NCBI GenBank assembly: GCA_040437565.1
Contig: JBDOQK010000061.1
Span: 146,608 to 210,607, forward strand
Length of the DNA: 64,000 bases
Reading direction: 5' to 3'
Source of the DNA: Albugo candida
Lineage: Eukaryota; Oomycota; Peronosporomycetes; Albuginales
Notes under the pieces: model-generated
The model's input: only the letters and a program-made list of their open reading frames with translations
What the model was told of the DNA's origin: nothing
Database searches by the model: none
Shown here: positions 10,786 to 19,885 of the stretch, one piece after another
Layout of the letters: each line of letters opens with the position of its first letter
Numbering within the stretch: the stretch's first letter is position 1
Position numbers and translations under genes: made by a program

Positions 10786-12312
10786 ATGTCGCTATGGAAA
10801 AAGGCTAGAATGCATGCTAGCGTGGAGCCCGAGAATTCGTTCATGCTTGATCACCAAACTGTGTTACAAGAAAACTTGTTGGCTAAAGCACCCACCACTT
10901 TGCGGAGTAATCTTTATATTAGGTCCGAGTCAATACCCCATATCTTGGGTACGGAGCCACTTTCGGATGCAATCGCGCTTACGCACCACATCGACATGGC
11001 TAAATGCTCCAATGGGAGAGCACATCATCTTGGCGAAAACATTATTTTAAATGTGCCATCAGATCGATTGGAGCATTACAATTACCGATTTGAATGTTCT
11101 CCAACGCCATCATTACCACATGGAACAACCGATGTGGTTCCGCTGCGACCAACAATTACAATATGAAGCCGCTACTCACAATCCGAGCACGTGGTACAAT
11201 CTTGGGATAATGGATTAACCACACATCGCGCATTTCGATTAATCGTTCGCTGCAGCTTTTGACATCCAAAGCCTTCAAGACTTTCTTCTAGAAAGCGACG
11301 CATGGCCAACGAAGCACTATTTCGTCGACATATGTAACAATTGCGAAGAGCTGAACACATAGGATATGGCTGAAGAAAAGTTGATGAGTCCACTTCACAA
11401 TGAAGTCCCTCAGACACTGCGGCGTTTTCAGTCGACGATTGGTCTCATCGCTTCGATTCAACCAAACGCATGTGGCAGATCGTTGTATGTGGGACTACAA
11501 AGCAAGGAGAGGAAACATTATTTCTCATCTATTTCACGCTCTCAGCTCTCACATATCTTCTGGATCCTCCCGAACCAACCAAGAGTCATCCGATGTTGAA
11601 ACATTAGTCGTCACGGGAAAGATCGGACGCAGTGGATTCAGAACGAGTTGGAGCATTTATGTCCACATCACGGTATCCTCGGAAACATTACCTACCCACT
11701 TTCGAAGATCTACAATTTCGTATGGCCTTTCGGATCTCGTTTCTGGTTCTTAGAGGATAGTCAGCCCGACATTCATTTGTGCCCGCAGCCTTCGTGGGGC
11801 GCAGTGGGATTCGATCCAACATCCATTTCTAGAGTGCGATCACACAGATGGAGTTACTCGCTACGTGAGATCAGTTTTTCTCATCCCGACCACGTTCGAC
11901 GCATATCGCATGTGCAATTGTGCCAGCAATACGGCCGAGAAGGAAAGAAAGTCAGCAAAATATATCCAATTTATGGCTTGCATTGCAAGCGGTGACGCTG
12001 CACTTCGTCTGGACCGATCGTAATCGTCATTTGTTCGATCAGCAGTCAGCAATTCCGACAATTTCAGCACGTTCCGTGATCTACATCACGTTTGGTGCGC
12101 ACGTTCGGTTCTTTCGAAGTCATGTTACGATCTAGACGAACGCATTCGGCTTGCCAAGGTGCTACATCAACTCGCAACGCGAGGGTCATTCGGTGGATTT
12201 TTCAGAAGTCGAAGATCTTCGATTCGGGTACGTCATAGGCAAGTCAACATGCAAATACAACTCGGATCTAGTCCTAGTTGGATGACTACGTTCAGCCAAG
12301 TGTGACGCATGC
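10786..12312 (+). mobile_element. LINE 3'-end fragment L2
   Basis: Plus-strand frames, interrupted by stops and shifts, match the LINE copies on the minus strand. HVQLCQQYG near 11910-11940 corresponds to HVQLCQQFG at 16995-17025. FVWTDRNRHLFDQQSA near 12006-12055 corresponds to the phrase in L1. A RMWQIVVCGTTKQ-like phrase near 11470-11510 corresponds to KCMWQTVLYGSTKQ at 17770-17820. The first 380 bp (an open frame 10786-11166) probably belongs to the same polyprotein but carries no diagnostic motif. The fragment ends with the shared 3' tail near 12312. Confidence 0.68.
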
Positions 12313-12390
12313 CAATTTTTCTAAATACGGTACTTTTGGACAATTTTACATTTTACATTTTTACACACTGGACACCATGGCGGTTAAGGG

Positions 12391-12535
12391 TACCGCAATA
12401 TAGGACTATCAGCGAGAAGACATATTATCATCTCTCACAGGTATTTTCATGAAGCGGTTTACTATGTTTATATGTTATTTGAGATAGCCTAGACAACTAC
12501 AGAAGTCAGTTACTCTAATTCTAGTAATACATACA
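12391..12535 (-). repeat. Short LTR-like repeat K, copy 1
   Basis: Read on the minus strand it begins TGTATTACTAGAATTAGAG and contains CTAGGCTATCTC, then a tract near GACAGTCC/CTATATTGC. Matching copies are at 12882-12935 (minus, cut by a gap) and 16404-16560 (plus). A TG start and the paired arrangement around 12541-12881 suggest LTRs of a small retroelement. No primer-binding site was verified. Confidence 0.5.
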
Positions 12536-12540
12536 TATTC

Positions 12541-12649
12541 AACTGAGCTTACGGAAAACTTCTCAATTTGCCGGCTACTACGTAACCCGCCAAGTTAGTA
12601 CAAAACAACTCGAAAAACTACCTTTTTCAACTCTTTCCTCTCGAAGACA
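12541..12649 (-). pseudogene. Copia RNase H scrap beside a conserved leader (composite with 12650-12781)
   Basis: The minus strand carries a degraded form of the Copia RNase H segment AGKL...LSSAEAEY, whose intact counterpart is at 63670-63740. The same leader, containing TTTGCCGGCTACTA, follows in both places. The shared junction means that this piece and 63690-64000 are copies of one composite sequence. Confidence 0.5.
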
Positions 12650-12781
12650 ATGGTTCACGTCGACATATCGACACAACCAAGGGTGCTGGCGTCCACTTGT
12701 AGTGACGTGGCAACCCTCATGAGTCACCCTGTTTTGGGTGATTGCATGATTGTTGATGAGTCATCACCCCTATGTGATGAC
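12650..12781 (+). CDS. Conserved short ORF of unknown element (partial, cut by gap)
   Basis: The frame starts with ATG at 12650 and reads MVHVDISTQPRVLAST, then a segment with SHPVLGDCMIVDE before the gap at 12782. A near-identical start recurs at 63811-64000, with a handful of amino-acid substitutions and no stop in either copy. This supports a real ORF, probably gag-like or accessory to a repeat. I do not recognise the protein. Confidence 0.4.
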
Positions 12782-12881
12782 NNNNNNNNNNNNNNNNNNN
12801 NNNNNNNNNNNNNNNNNNNNNNNNNNNNNNNNNNNNNNNNNNNNNNNNNNNNNNNNNNNNNNNNNNNNNNNNNNNNNNNNN
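12782..12881. other. Assembly gap 3
   Basis: 100 Ns. Unlike most gaps here, the flanks are not an exact duplication. The right flank is a diverged copy of repeat K, consistent with true LTRs on both sides. Confidence 0.8.
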
Positions 12882-12935
12882 AGATAGCCTAGGCAACTAG
12901 AGAAGTCAGTTAGTCTAATTCTAGTAATATAGACA
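12882..12935 (-). repeat. LTR-like repeat K, copy 2 (truncated by gap)
   Basis: Minus-strand start TGTCTATATTACTAGAATTA followed by CTAGTTGCCTAGGCTATCT. It matches 12391-12535 and 16404-16560. The rest is lost in the gap. Confidence 0.55.
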
Positions 12936-12943
12936 CCTTCAAC

Positions 12944-13131
12944 TGGAGGTCGTTGGTTCGATCCCCGGCAATGTGGGCAGCGGTTTGAGCCCACCCAAGC
13001 AATAAGCTTGGAAAATATCTGCCTCCCTAGGTTTGAAGTCAGACTTAAGTGATATACACACGGTCACGGGCTCATGATAGGATAAGGAAGGTAGTTAGAG
13101 AACCAGATAAAACAGTGTAATGAAATCCTTG
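12944..13131 (+). repeat. tRNA-derived SINE, 5'-truncated copy
   Basis: Begins inside the tRNA-like head at GGAGGTCGTTGGTTCGATCC, a B-box/T-loop consensus, and continues through CAGCGGTTTGAGCCCACCC and GAAGTCAGACTTAAGTGATA to a tail ending TGTAATGAAATCCTTGA. It is the same sequence as the full-length SINE at 18788-19030 on the other strand. The A-box half is missing; the 5' part was lost or replaced by repeat K. Confidence 0.85.
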
Positions 13132-14749
13132 AAACTAAACGATTGGTTAGAATTTTAATTTTCCAAAAATAAAACTACAGTTTTCGGCAATTTTTTCTTC
13201 CAACGCAACCGTCTTCGCTCACCTGCCAACAATATGAACCATAGACACGCCCTTTTACATCATGCTAGTCAAATGATTAAGAGCAACCAGTAATAAGATG
13301 CATTGTGGGATAAGCAATGTTCGGAATGAGGATGGGGAAGCCTACAGCAACATCATCAGTTTTATGAGCAGCAATAAGTAGCGCATCAGCAACTACTCCA
13401 GACATTTGTGATTGCTGTTTTGTTAAGGGAAGATACGCATAATTTGACATGCGCGATGCCCCTGTATGGTGTCGGCCCTGAATTTGACTTCGCCGTGCTC
13501 TTAACGGGATATACGTTTGAGTGATAAAGTGCAGTGCCCAACATTATTGTTGTGCTTGACCCACATGAGCATATGAAGCTGTCTCAATGGCCGTCGATGC
13601 TGTAGAGCAGCGTTTAAGAAGAGGTCTAATCCATTGTGATGACGTCTTCGGTCACCGAGAATATCGCACTGCTTTACAGTTTGTGGATCTTCGCCGACCA
13701 ATGGCGCTACCAGGCGCGTCAGTTTTAAATCAGCGACCTTATAATTAGCAGGCACACGCTCTGCCCACTCCCAAGGGGGATCGAAACAATGAACTTCGGA
13801 GGGCGAGGGGAGGAAATGGATGCGTGGCTATGCGTACTCTTTGCTGCAGAAGACAATATATGTAGTCCATCGGACTAGCATCCATGCAATCACGACAACT
13901 AGAGATTTTGTTGATTTTCAAGAGATCCTTGAATAATAGATCTCTGTAGCAAGCCGTGTGGATTCTATATCATTTATTTTGCTGGTAAGTATCGCTCGGA
14001 GACCTTTCCATCATTATTTTGTGACACTCTTGGACACTACATAACTCTTTGAGTAAAAGTTAGGTCTTCGAAGTCCTTCCGCCATCAAAGCAGAAGGTAT
14101 TACCTGCAATAGCATTGATTTAAACTTTGAATGAGTGATTATGTGGTTGTCACCGAATTTGGTAAGATCCGATCATTTGCCCCAACTTTGCATGGAATTG
14201 ATCGGAGAATAATGCCGTTCGCTGATTCGCAGACAGAAAAGTGTGTTCATAGTTAGGCAATTCTTTTATCGAATTAATCTTATAAGTGGTAGTTACACAG
14301 GCGCCAAGACAGCCGACAAAGACAGGATATGTAGCTTTGCATGATACTTGACACCTCATGCGAAAGATTTTCAACTTCAGGTTACAGAAAATCTTTACTT
14401 TACACCAGATCAGGCTATAAAGTGGCGTCGGTAAGGACCGTAAGACAAAGACAAGATGGAGAGGTAAAGCTTTTTCAAATAAATGATTGAGAGGTCGCAG
14501 TCGGCCAGGTGAGTTTTTGATTCACGTTCACTCAGTGACTCAAAATGCACAAATAGGTCACAAGAATGTGAACGATTCCCTTGTATGTGCTTTTTTTTAT
14601 TGTCACTAGTCCGTATCGACCGAAACAATGCTGGAATTTGGAGTGTTCGACGTGTATTCGAGGAGCCGTTGATTTATACACGTCACGTTCAGTCTTTATT
14701 TAGCATTACGGTTAGTAAAAGACCGACTATTAGCAGCAATATATCATAA
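13132..14749. other. Unassigned intergenic region upstream of the IQ-motif gene
   Basis: About 1.6 kb without a recognised element. Two minus-strand frames, 13501-13755 (84 codons) and 14150-14374 (74 codons), read smoothly but match nothing I know. The second has a short cysteine cluster (CQVSCKATYPVFVGCLGAC). Neither has an obvious promoter or splice context. No repeat partner was found inside the window. Confidence 0.35.
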
Positions 14750-15544
14750 ATGCGATCCTATCCTGCAATAGAGAAAGCCGAACAAGCATTCTACGCACGT
14801 CGAATTCGATTGTGCTCGACTAGTAAAAATTTGCTACCTTTCACAAAAAATGAGGTCAGGATTTGCACAGGATCATTAATTGATCATGGCGAACATGAGA
14901 CCAACGCGAGTGAAAATTTTCGATGCTTTTGTACCGAGTGGGACCAGGATTTTAACTTACTTCTCAACGATATGCATGCTATCGAGCAACTTACAGCACA
15001 AGATTACCAATTGCTACAAATGGGTAATCGAGACAAAGATCCAGTTTCAAAAAAAAAATTTGCGAGCAAGTACGCACCTCGTGTTCGGTCAAAATATGTC
15101 TGTCCGAGAAAGCGCAATAGATCAAGCATTACTTTCAAAATTGAAAAAAAGTCAGACAACAAATTATTGCCTCTTCACAGTAATTCTGACTCCGAAGTCG
15201 TATACAATGCAGCTAGCTTCATTCAGCGATCATGGCGTCAACGATGCGATAATTTGAAAAAAGCTGAACAGATTTTGCAAAAAGGAAAGTGTGCAATGAA
15301 ATACCGAGCATGGCAACAATGGAATCAGCACGTGATTGCTCACAAACATTTCCGCAAAAAATGCGAGACTAGCCTGTGCGGGGTGATAACAGATGCCAAG
15401 ATTCGGGAGCGTGCACCAGACCATGTTTATTTGGATGGAAAATACGGAATGGCGAAGTGGTATCATAATATGCTATCAAAACGTAAAATATGGAGAAGCT
15501 GGCTCAAACAGAACTCATCGAAAAGAGCTGCCGGAAGGATATAA
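14750..15544 (+). CDS. Basic protein with an IQ motif, 264 residues, function unknown
   Basis: An uninterrupted ATG-to-TAA frame, the second longest in the window. Residues 1-95 are mixed. 98-135 are strongly basic (a KKK, then PRKRNR), and could be a nuclear or microtubule-binding stretch. FIQRSWRQRC at 157-166 fits the IQ calmodulin/centrin-binding pattern. The C-terminal third has widely spaced Trp-rich helices (WQQWNQH; AKWYHNMLSKRKIWRSW), reminiscent of centrin-binding Sfi1-type repeats. It is surrounded by transposon debris and nothing indicates a shared regulatory unit. The start is the first ATG after an in-frame stop, but an upstream exon cannot be excluded because a TTAGCAG acceptor-like site lies 14 bp before it. 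No transposase motif is visible, so a host gene is more likely. The IQ and Sfi1 comparison is inference from motif shape. Confidence 0.6.
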   Translation: MRSYPAIEKAEQAFYARRIRLCSTSKNLLPFTKNEVRICTGSLIDHGEHETNASENFRCFCTEWDQDFNLLLNDMHAIEQLTAQDYQLLQMGNRDKDPVSKKKFASKYAPRVRSKYVCPRKRNRSSITFKIEKKSDNKLLPLHSNSDSEVVYNAASFIQRSWRQRCDNLKKAEQILQKGKCAMKYRAWQQWNQHVIAHKHFRKKCETSLCGVITDAKIRERAPDHVYLDGKYGMAKWYHNMLSKRKIWRSWLKQNSSKRAAGRI

Positions 15545-16403
15545 AGAGCGTTCTTGGAAGGTCTAATCGAGACTTAACATCACAATAGTGGCTTATCTTG
15601 ATCAACGGCTCATCGTCATCTGCTCAAATCAATCTTCCTGGTCTCGAGGAGGATGTCGACTAGTAATTTTTAAGAGGTGAATTTAAGTCTCTATATCAGT
15701 GGCAGCAGAAGAGGTCAAGTATTTTCCTTGATTGATAAGCCTTGGATTGCAGACGTAGTGCCTCGTCACACTCTAAACGGAATCTCGCAGAGGTGAATCC
15801 AATCACTCAAACTGACTTTCAGCTTTTAGATCTTTTTGGAAGCTATATTCTCAATTTCCAACGACTTGGCATCTCACATAATCATCTTCCGTATAGTTTA
15901 TAGTAAGTGTACCAACGTCGTGAGCGTTAACACTATAATAGTATTGTATAAAGCCAGAAAGCTTATTTTATCCGCAGTTACAGCAGGTTCTTGAATCATC
16001 GGTGATGCAGGTATACCCTTCAATTCTGTCACTCCCTTGATTGCAAAATAGCTAATTGCTGACATGGCATACTTGATCTTCCTCATCGAAGATATTAGTA
16101 AAATTTACATAGTAGGGTAGATATAGAAGAATTGTATGTATTTTCATGAGTCTCGGGTCACAAAGATCTGCTTAGTGCGCGCACAAAACTATAATACAAG
16201 AACCGCTATGAGCCCTTCCACACGAAATGTCTTGATAAACTGGTGCTTTAGTTTCATACAGAACTTAGTATACCGTCTTAGTGGCAATACTTTTCTTGAT
16301 ATAACGGCACCATGATATATAATAAGCATCACGATTCGGTTACATAGTTTGCCACCTAGGTGCGCATAAAAGCATGGGAAAAATAGGTGGCGTTCAGTTA
16401 AGG
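15545..16403. other. Unassigned intergenic region
   Basis: About 860 bp. One minus-strand frame at 15898-16086 starts with ATG and gives 62 residues with a hydrophobic C-terminal 20, but there is no supporting context. No repeats were recognised. Confidence 0.35.
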
Positions 16404-16560
16404 TGTCATGTTACTAGAATTAGACAGACTGACTTCTCTAGTTGGCTAGGCTATCTTAAACAACATATGAAATATAAATAGCGTTTCGTGGAAATTCCCC
16501 CTGTTAGAGATGATATTATGTCCTCTCGTTGACAGTCCTGTATTGCTGTAGCCAGAATCA
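16404..16560 (+). repeat. LTR-like repeat K, copy 3 (solo)
   Basis: Starts TGTCATGTTACTAGAATTAG, contains CTCTAGTTGGCTAGGCTATC and GACAGTCCTGTATTGC. It is opposite in strand to the two copies near 12.4-12.9 kb. No internal retroelement sequence is attached. Confidence 0.55.
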
Positions 16561-16639
16561 CTACAATACGAGACTGTGTCTAGTGTGAAAATTTTAGGAA
16601 GCTATGAAGTTTGTCCAAAATTACCGTGTCTTGCAAGCT

Positions 16640-18048
16640 GTGTACGCCACACTAGACTGAACGTAGCCATCCAACTAGGACTAGAAGCAAAGTTGCGCTT
16701 GCTCTTCTACTTGCCTGTGCAGTACCCGCAACACTGATCTTCGACTCGTGTATAATTCAATGAATGATCGTTTTATTGTGAATTGATCCAAGACCTTTAC
16801 AAGCCGAATGCGTTCATCTGGATCGTAACACTGTCTTCAAAAAAACCGAGCGTGCGTAGAGCACGGAAGGGATGGAGCAGTTGGAGTTCTGATCGCTGAC
16901 CGAGCAAATATCGACTCGATAGTCCAGACGAAGTGCAGTGCCACCTCTTGCAATGCAAGCCATAAATCTGATTTAATTTGCTTATATTCTTTCTATGCCC
17001 AAATTGCTGGCACAATTGCACATGCAATATGCTTCCAATGTGGTCGGGATAAGAAAAACTGATCCCAAGAAGCTAGTAACTCCATTCATAATTGTACCGT
17101 GTGAATGCAGTCGAGAAGAGATGTTGATCAGATTTCATTGCACCATACGACGGCTGCGCGCACATTATGATGTCGGGCTCAATATCTTCTAAAAGAAGAA
17201 ACGCAATCAAAGTGGCAACATCCGTAAGGCCAGACGTAACTGTTGATCTTCCAAAATGGGTAGGAAACGTTTCCGAAGATGCCGCGATGTAGCCATAAAT
17301 GTTTCAACTCATTCCTGAATCCAGTGCGCCCGATCTCTCCCGTGANNNNNNNNNNNNNNNNNNNNNNNNNNNNNNNNNNNNNNNNNNNNNNNNNNNNNNN
17401 NNNNNNNNNNNNNNNNNNNNNNNNNNNNNNNNNNNNNNNNNNNNNGTTGATCAGATTTCATTGCACCATACGACGGCTGCGCGCACATTATGATGTCGGG
17501 CTCAATATCTTCTAAAAGAAGAAACGCAATCAAAGTGGCAACATCCGTAAGGCCAGACGTAACTGTTGATCTTCCAAAATGGGTAGGAAACGTTTCCGAA
17601 GATGCCGCGATGTAGCCATAAATGTTTCAACTCATTCTGAATCCAGTGCGCCCGATCTCTCCCGTGACGACTAATATGTTTACATCGGATGACTCTTGTT
17701 TGTTTCGGGAGGAACTCACACGATTCGTGAGAGCTGATAGCGTGAAATGAATGGGAAATATTGTTTTGTCTACTTGCTTTGTACTACCGTATAAAACGGT
17801 CTGCCACATGCATTTGGTTGAATCCAAGCGATGAGACCAATCGTCGAGTGAATACGATGTACTATTTGAGTGGCTTCGTTGTAAAGTCGACTCGATAACT
17901 TCTCTTTAGCCACATCTGATTTATTCAGCTCTTCGTCGGTGTAATATATGTCGACGAAATCGTCTTCGTTGGCAATGTGTAGCTTTCTCGAGAAAAATCT
18001 TGAAGAATTCGGATTTCAAAAAGTCTAGCAAGCGACATTCGAAACGTC
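16640..18048 (-). mobile_element. LINE L3: 3' part of an interrupted, nearly complete LINE
   Basis: The minus strand encodes the post-RT region of the LINE (HVQLCQQFG near 17000-17025; KCMWQTVLYGSTKQ near 17770-17820) and ends at the common 3' tail near 16640. Its upstream edge is exactly the Copia target duplication at 18049-18053, and the LINE resumes at 24182 on the other side of that Copia. The two parts were therefore one LINE. A 100-N gap at 17346-17445 has duplicated flanks, so about 320 bp of the drawn length is artefact. Confidence 0.78.
17346..17445. other. Assembly gap 4 with duplicated flanks
   Basis: 100 Ns. 17123-17345 recurs as 17446-17667 with a single C missing near 17635 (CATTCCTGAA against CATTCTGAA). 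One-base differences in a homopolymer are typical of alternative read consensus. Confidence 0.9.
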
Positions 18049-18053
18049 GAATA

Positions 18054-18201
18054 TGCTGGCAGGTGAGCAAAGATGATTGCGTTTTAGGAAATTACCAAAA
18101 CTGAGGTTTTATCCAAAAACAACTATAGTCCTAACCAATTGTTTAAACTAAGTATCAAGTGCGATTAGAATCCCAAAGCACAATCTTAATTCCTTCCGAC
18201 A
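18054..18201 (-). repeat. Copia 3' LTR
   Basis: 148 bp, TGTCGG...CAGCA on the minus strand. Diverged from the 5' LTR at many positions, so the insertion is old. The polypurine tract abuts its start. Confidence 0.85.
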
Positions 18202-18209
18202 CTCCTTTC

Positions 18210-18500
18210 TTTCTGGTTGCACTTGAAATTGTGTCATCTTCAACTTGCATCGTTCGATCCCGTCGCTGTCATAACTTTCTGAAGAAATCTTGGTGTCGAA
18301 AACGCCTTTGTCTGCAAGTCGGCCATCATCTGCGATGAATGTACGTACCTTGGTGCGATAATTTGTTTGGCCATGTTAGCTCTGACGAGTAATAGCCGGA
18401 CGTCGATATGTTTAGCCCTGATACCAATGATGACATACCATCAAAATTATCTTGCAGCAGGGCTTGAGCGTTCAGATGAAGGTGAAGATGCACTGTCACA
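18210..18500 (-). pseudogene. Copia RNase H, C-terminal part
   Basis: Minus-strand frames give AKHIDVRLLLVRANMAK near 18370-18420, then RYVHSSQMMADLQTKAF near 18310-18355. These are the characteristic Copia C-terminus (KHIDVR...VADxxTK). It is separated from the rest of RNase H, which resumes near 19885, by about 1.4 kb of unrelated sequence. Confidence 0.8.
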
Positions 18501-18639
18501 CCAGAAGGCATCAAACATGCATCCTATCGTGATTTTTCTCATCATGCGAGTATTGGACGCACCTCGTGAGATATAACTCTATGCTTTTGCAATTCAGTCG
18601 GTCGTGGAAGATGGGCTTAAAAGTTTTCATTTTTTTTAC

Positions 18640-19885
18640 AAGCGGCTCAAATGTTAGTTGCAATCGCGGCACCTTTGGTCAAAATGGATGACTGTTCTTC
18701 GACGTTATTGACCTGTGTCTATACTTCAGCAGCACCTCTGTTGGGAAAGCTAGTACCAGGCACGAAAGCTATCGCGCAACGCTTACTTTGTCAAGGATTT
18801 CATTACACTGTTTATCTGGTTCTTCAACATCCTTCCTTATCCTATCATGAGTCCCTGATCGTGTGAATATCACTCAAGTCTGACTTCAAACCTACGGATG
18901 CAGATATTTGCCAAGTTTATTGCTTGGGTGGGCTCAAACCGCTGCCCACGCTGCCGGGGATCGAACTAACGACCTCCGGCAGGGGGTCCGTGCGCTCAAG
19001 TGCTTAACCGACTGAGCTGGGTACGGACCCCGCGCAACGCTTACTGCTGTCCATCATGCTCCATCCAGTCTATTTGGCTCCGATTACTGCGCTTTCCAAA
19101 GAAACTTACGCAGTTAGAGTTCTACAGATGGCCTATCAAGCTTTACTTAGGTCATCGCGAGCACAAGAAGAGCATACAGAATCACTTCTTAGACTTGAAG
19201 GCTGTACCACCTTGACATTTAAATCTTATCATTTACGATTACCGCAGGAAGCCCACTCGTATACTGCCAGCAACCTACCGTTTCCACCATCGTGGTTCTA
19301 TGCGTGATTTTCACGCATGCAGTATGTGACTTCGCGCGACCTTGACCATCAGCGAAAAGCTCAAGTCAGCTCGGGAGGCAATGAAAACATTGGCGACACG
19401 AAGAGATTTTGACAGCGTGCTGTCGATATCTCGAAGGACTGGAGACTTTCATCTTGCAATTGTTTGGATTCGAGTTGCCAACTATCACCGCTGAGGAAGA
19501 GATCTTTCATCTGTTCCACTCATTTCACAAATGAATTGTTTGTTGAAAACTTGACAGCTTCCATGGAAAATCTTCTCTCAACCATATTGAAGCAGTACTT
19601 TAGCGATTATGACCCAAAAACTCTCAATATTTTCGATAGCTTTTGGTCACTATGCTGGATCACTTTTCGAATTAAGACCCGGCAGCTTCCACCTCAATTG
19701 ATAAGGGCAGATTTGCACAATTCTCGGATAAACTATCTGCCCTACCGAAACCCATGCAAGCTGCTATGATGTTTGTGGAGCGTATCATCAGCAAATTTAC
19801 GACGACATCGTTTGGCAATAAAGCTTTCGCGCATTTTGTGGTATTGATATTTACATCCAGTTTTCCAACAGAACTGCGAAAATAG
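18640..19885 (+). pseudogene. RPAP1-like C-terminal segment, decayed, inside the Copia
   Basis: On the strand opposite pol, broken plus-strand frames read like the C-terminal region of RNA polymerase II-associated protein 1. An ALSKETYAVRVLQMAYQ phrase (near 19090-19140) is followed by an LPFPPSWFYA phrase (near 19275-19305), then FVENLTASMENLLSTILKQY (near 19540-19600) and FTTTSFGNKAFAHFVVLIF (near 19795-19850). In RPAP1 a LPxPPSW phrase and an SFGD-LF- phrase occur in this order; that comparison is from memory and unaligned. Stops and shifts are frequent, no introns are evident, and a SINE splits the segment. It may be a fragment of a host gene carried into or inserted in the retroelement. 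An unrelated gene remains possible. Confidence 0.42.
18788..19030 (-). repeat. Full-length tRNA-derived SINE with 15-bp target duplication
   Basis: 243 bp. The minus strand starts GGGTCCGTACCCAGCTCAGT with an A-box-like GCTCAGTCGGTTAAGC, then a B-box AGTTCGATCCC about 50 bp later, then a non-tRNA body and a tail ending ATGAAATCCTTGACAA. Perfect duplications CGCGCAACGCTTACT lie at 18773-18787 and 19031-19045, the length expected of LINE-driven insertion. It disrupts the RPAP1-like segment, so it is younger than that segment. The tRNA-like head ends in a body that is not a tRNA, so this is not a tRNA gene. Confidence 0.92.

Noticed and set aside
18940-19030. A tRNA gene on the minus strand
   Set aside because: A-box and B-box are present, but the sequence runs on into a non-tRNA body with a target duplication, so it is the head of a SINE.
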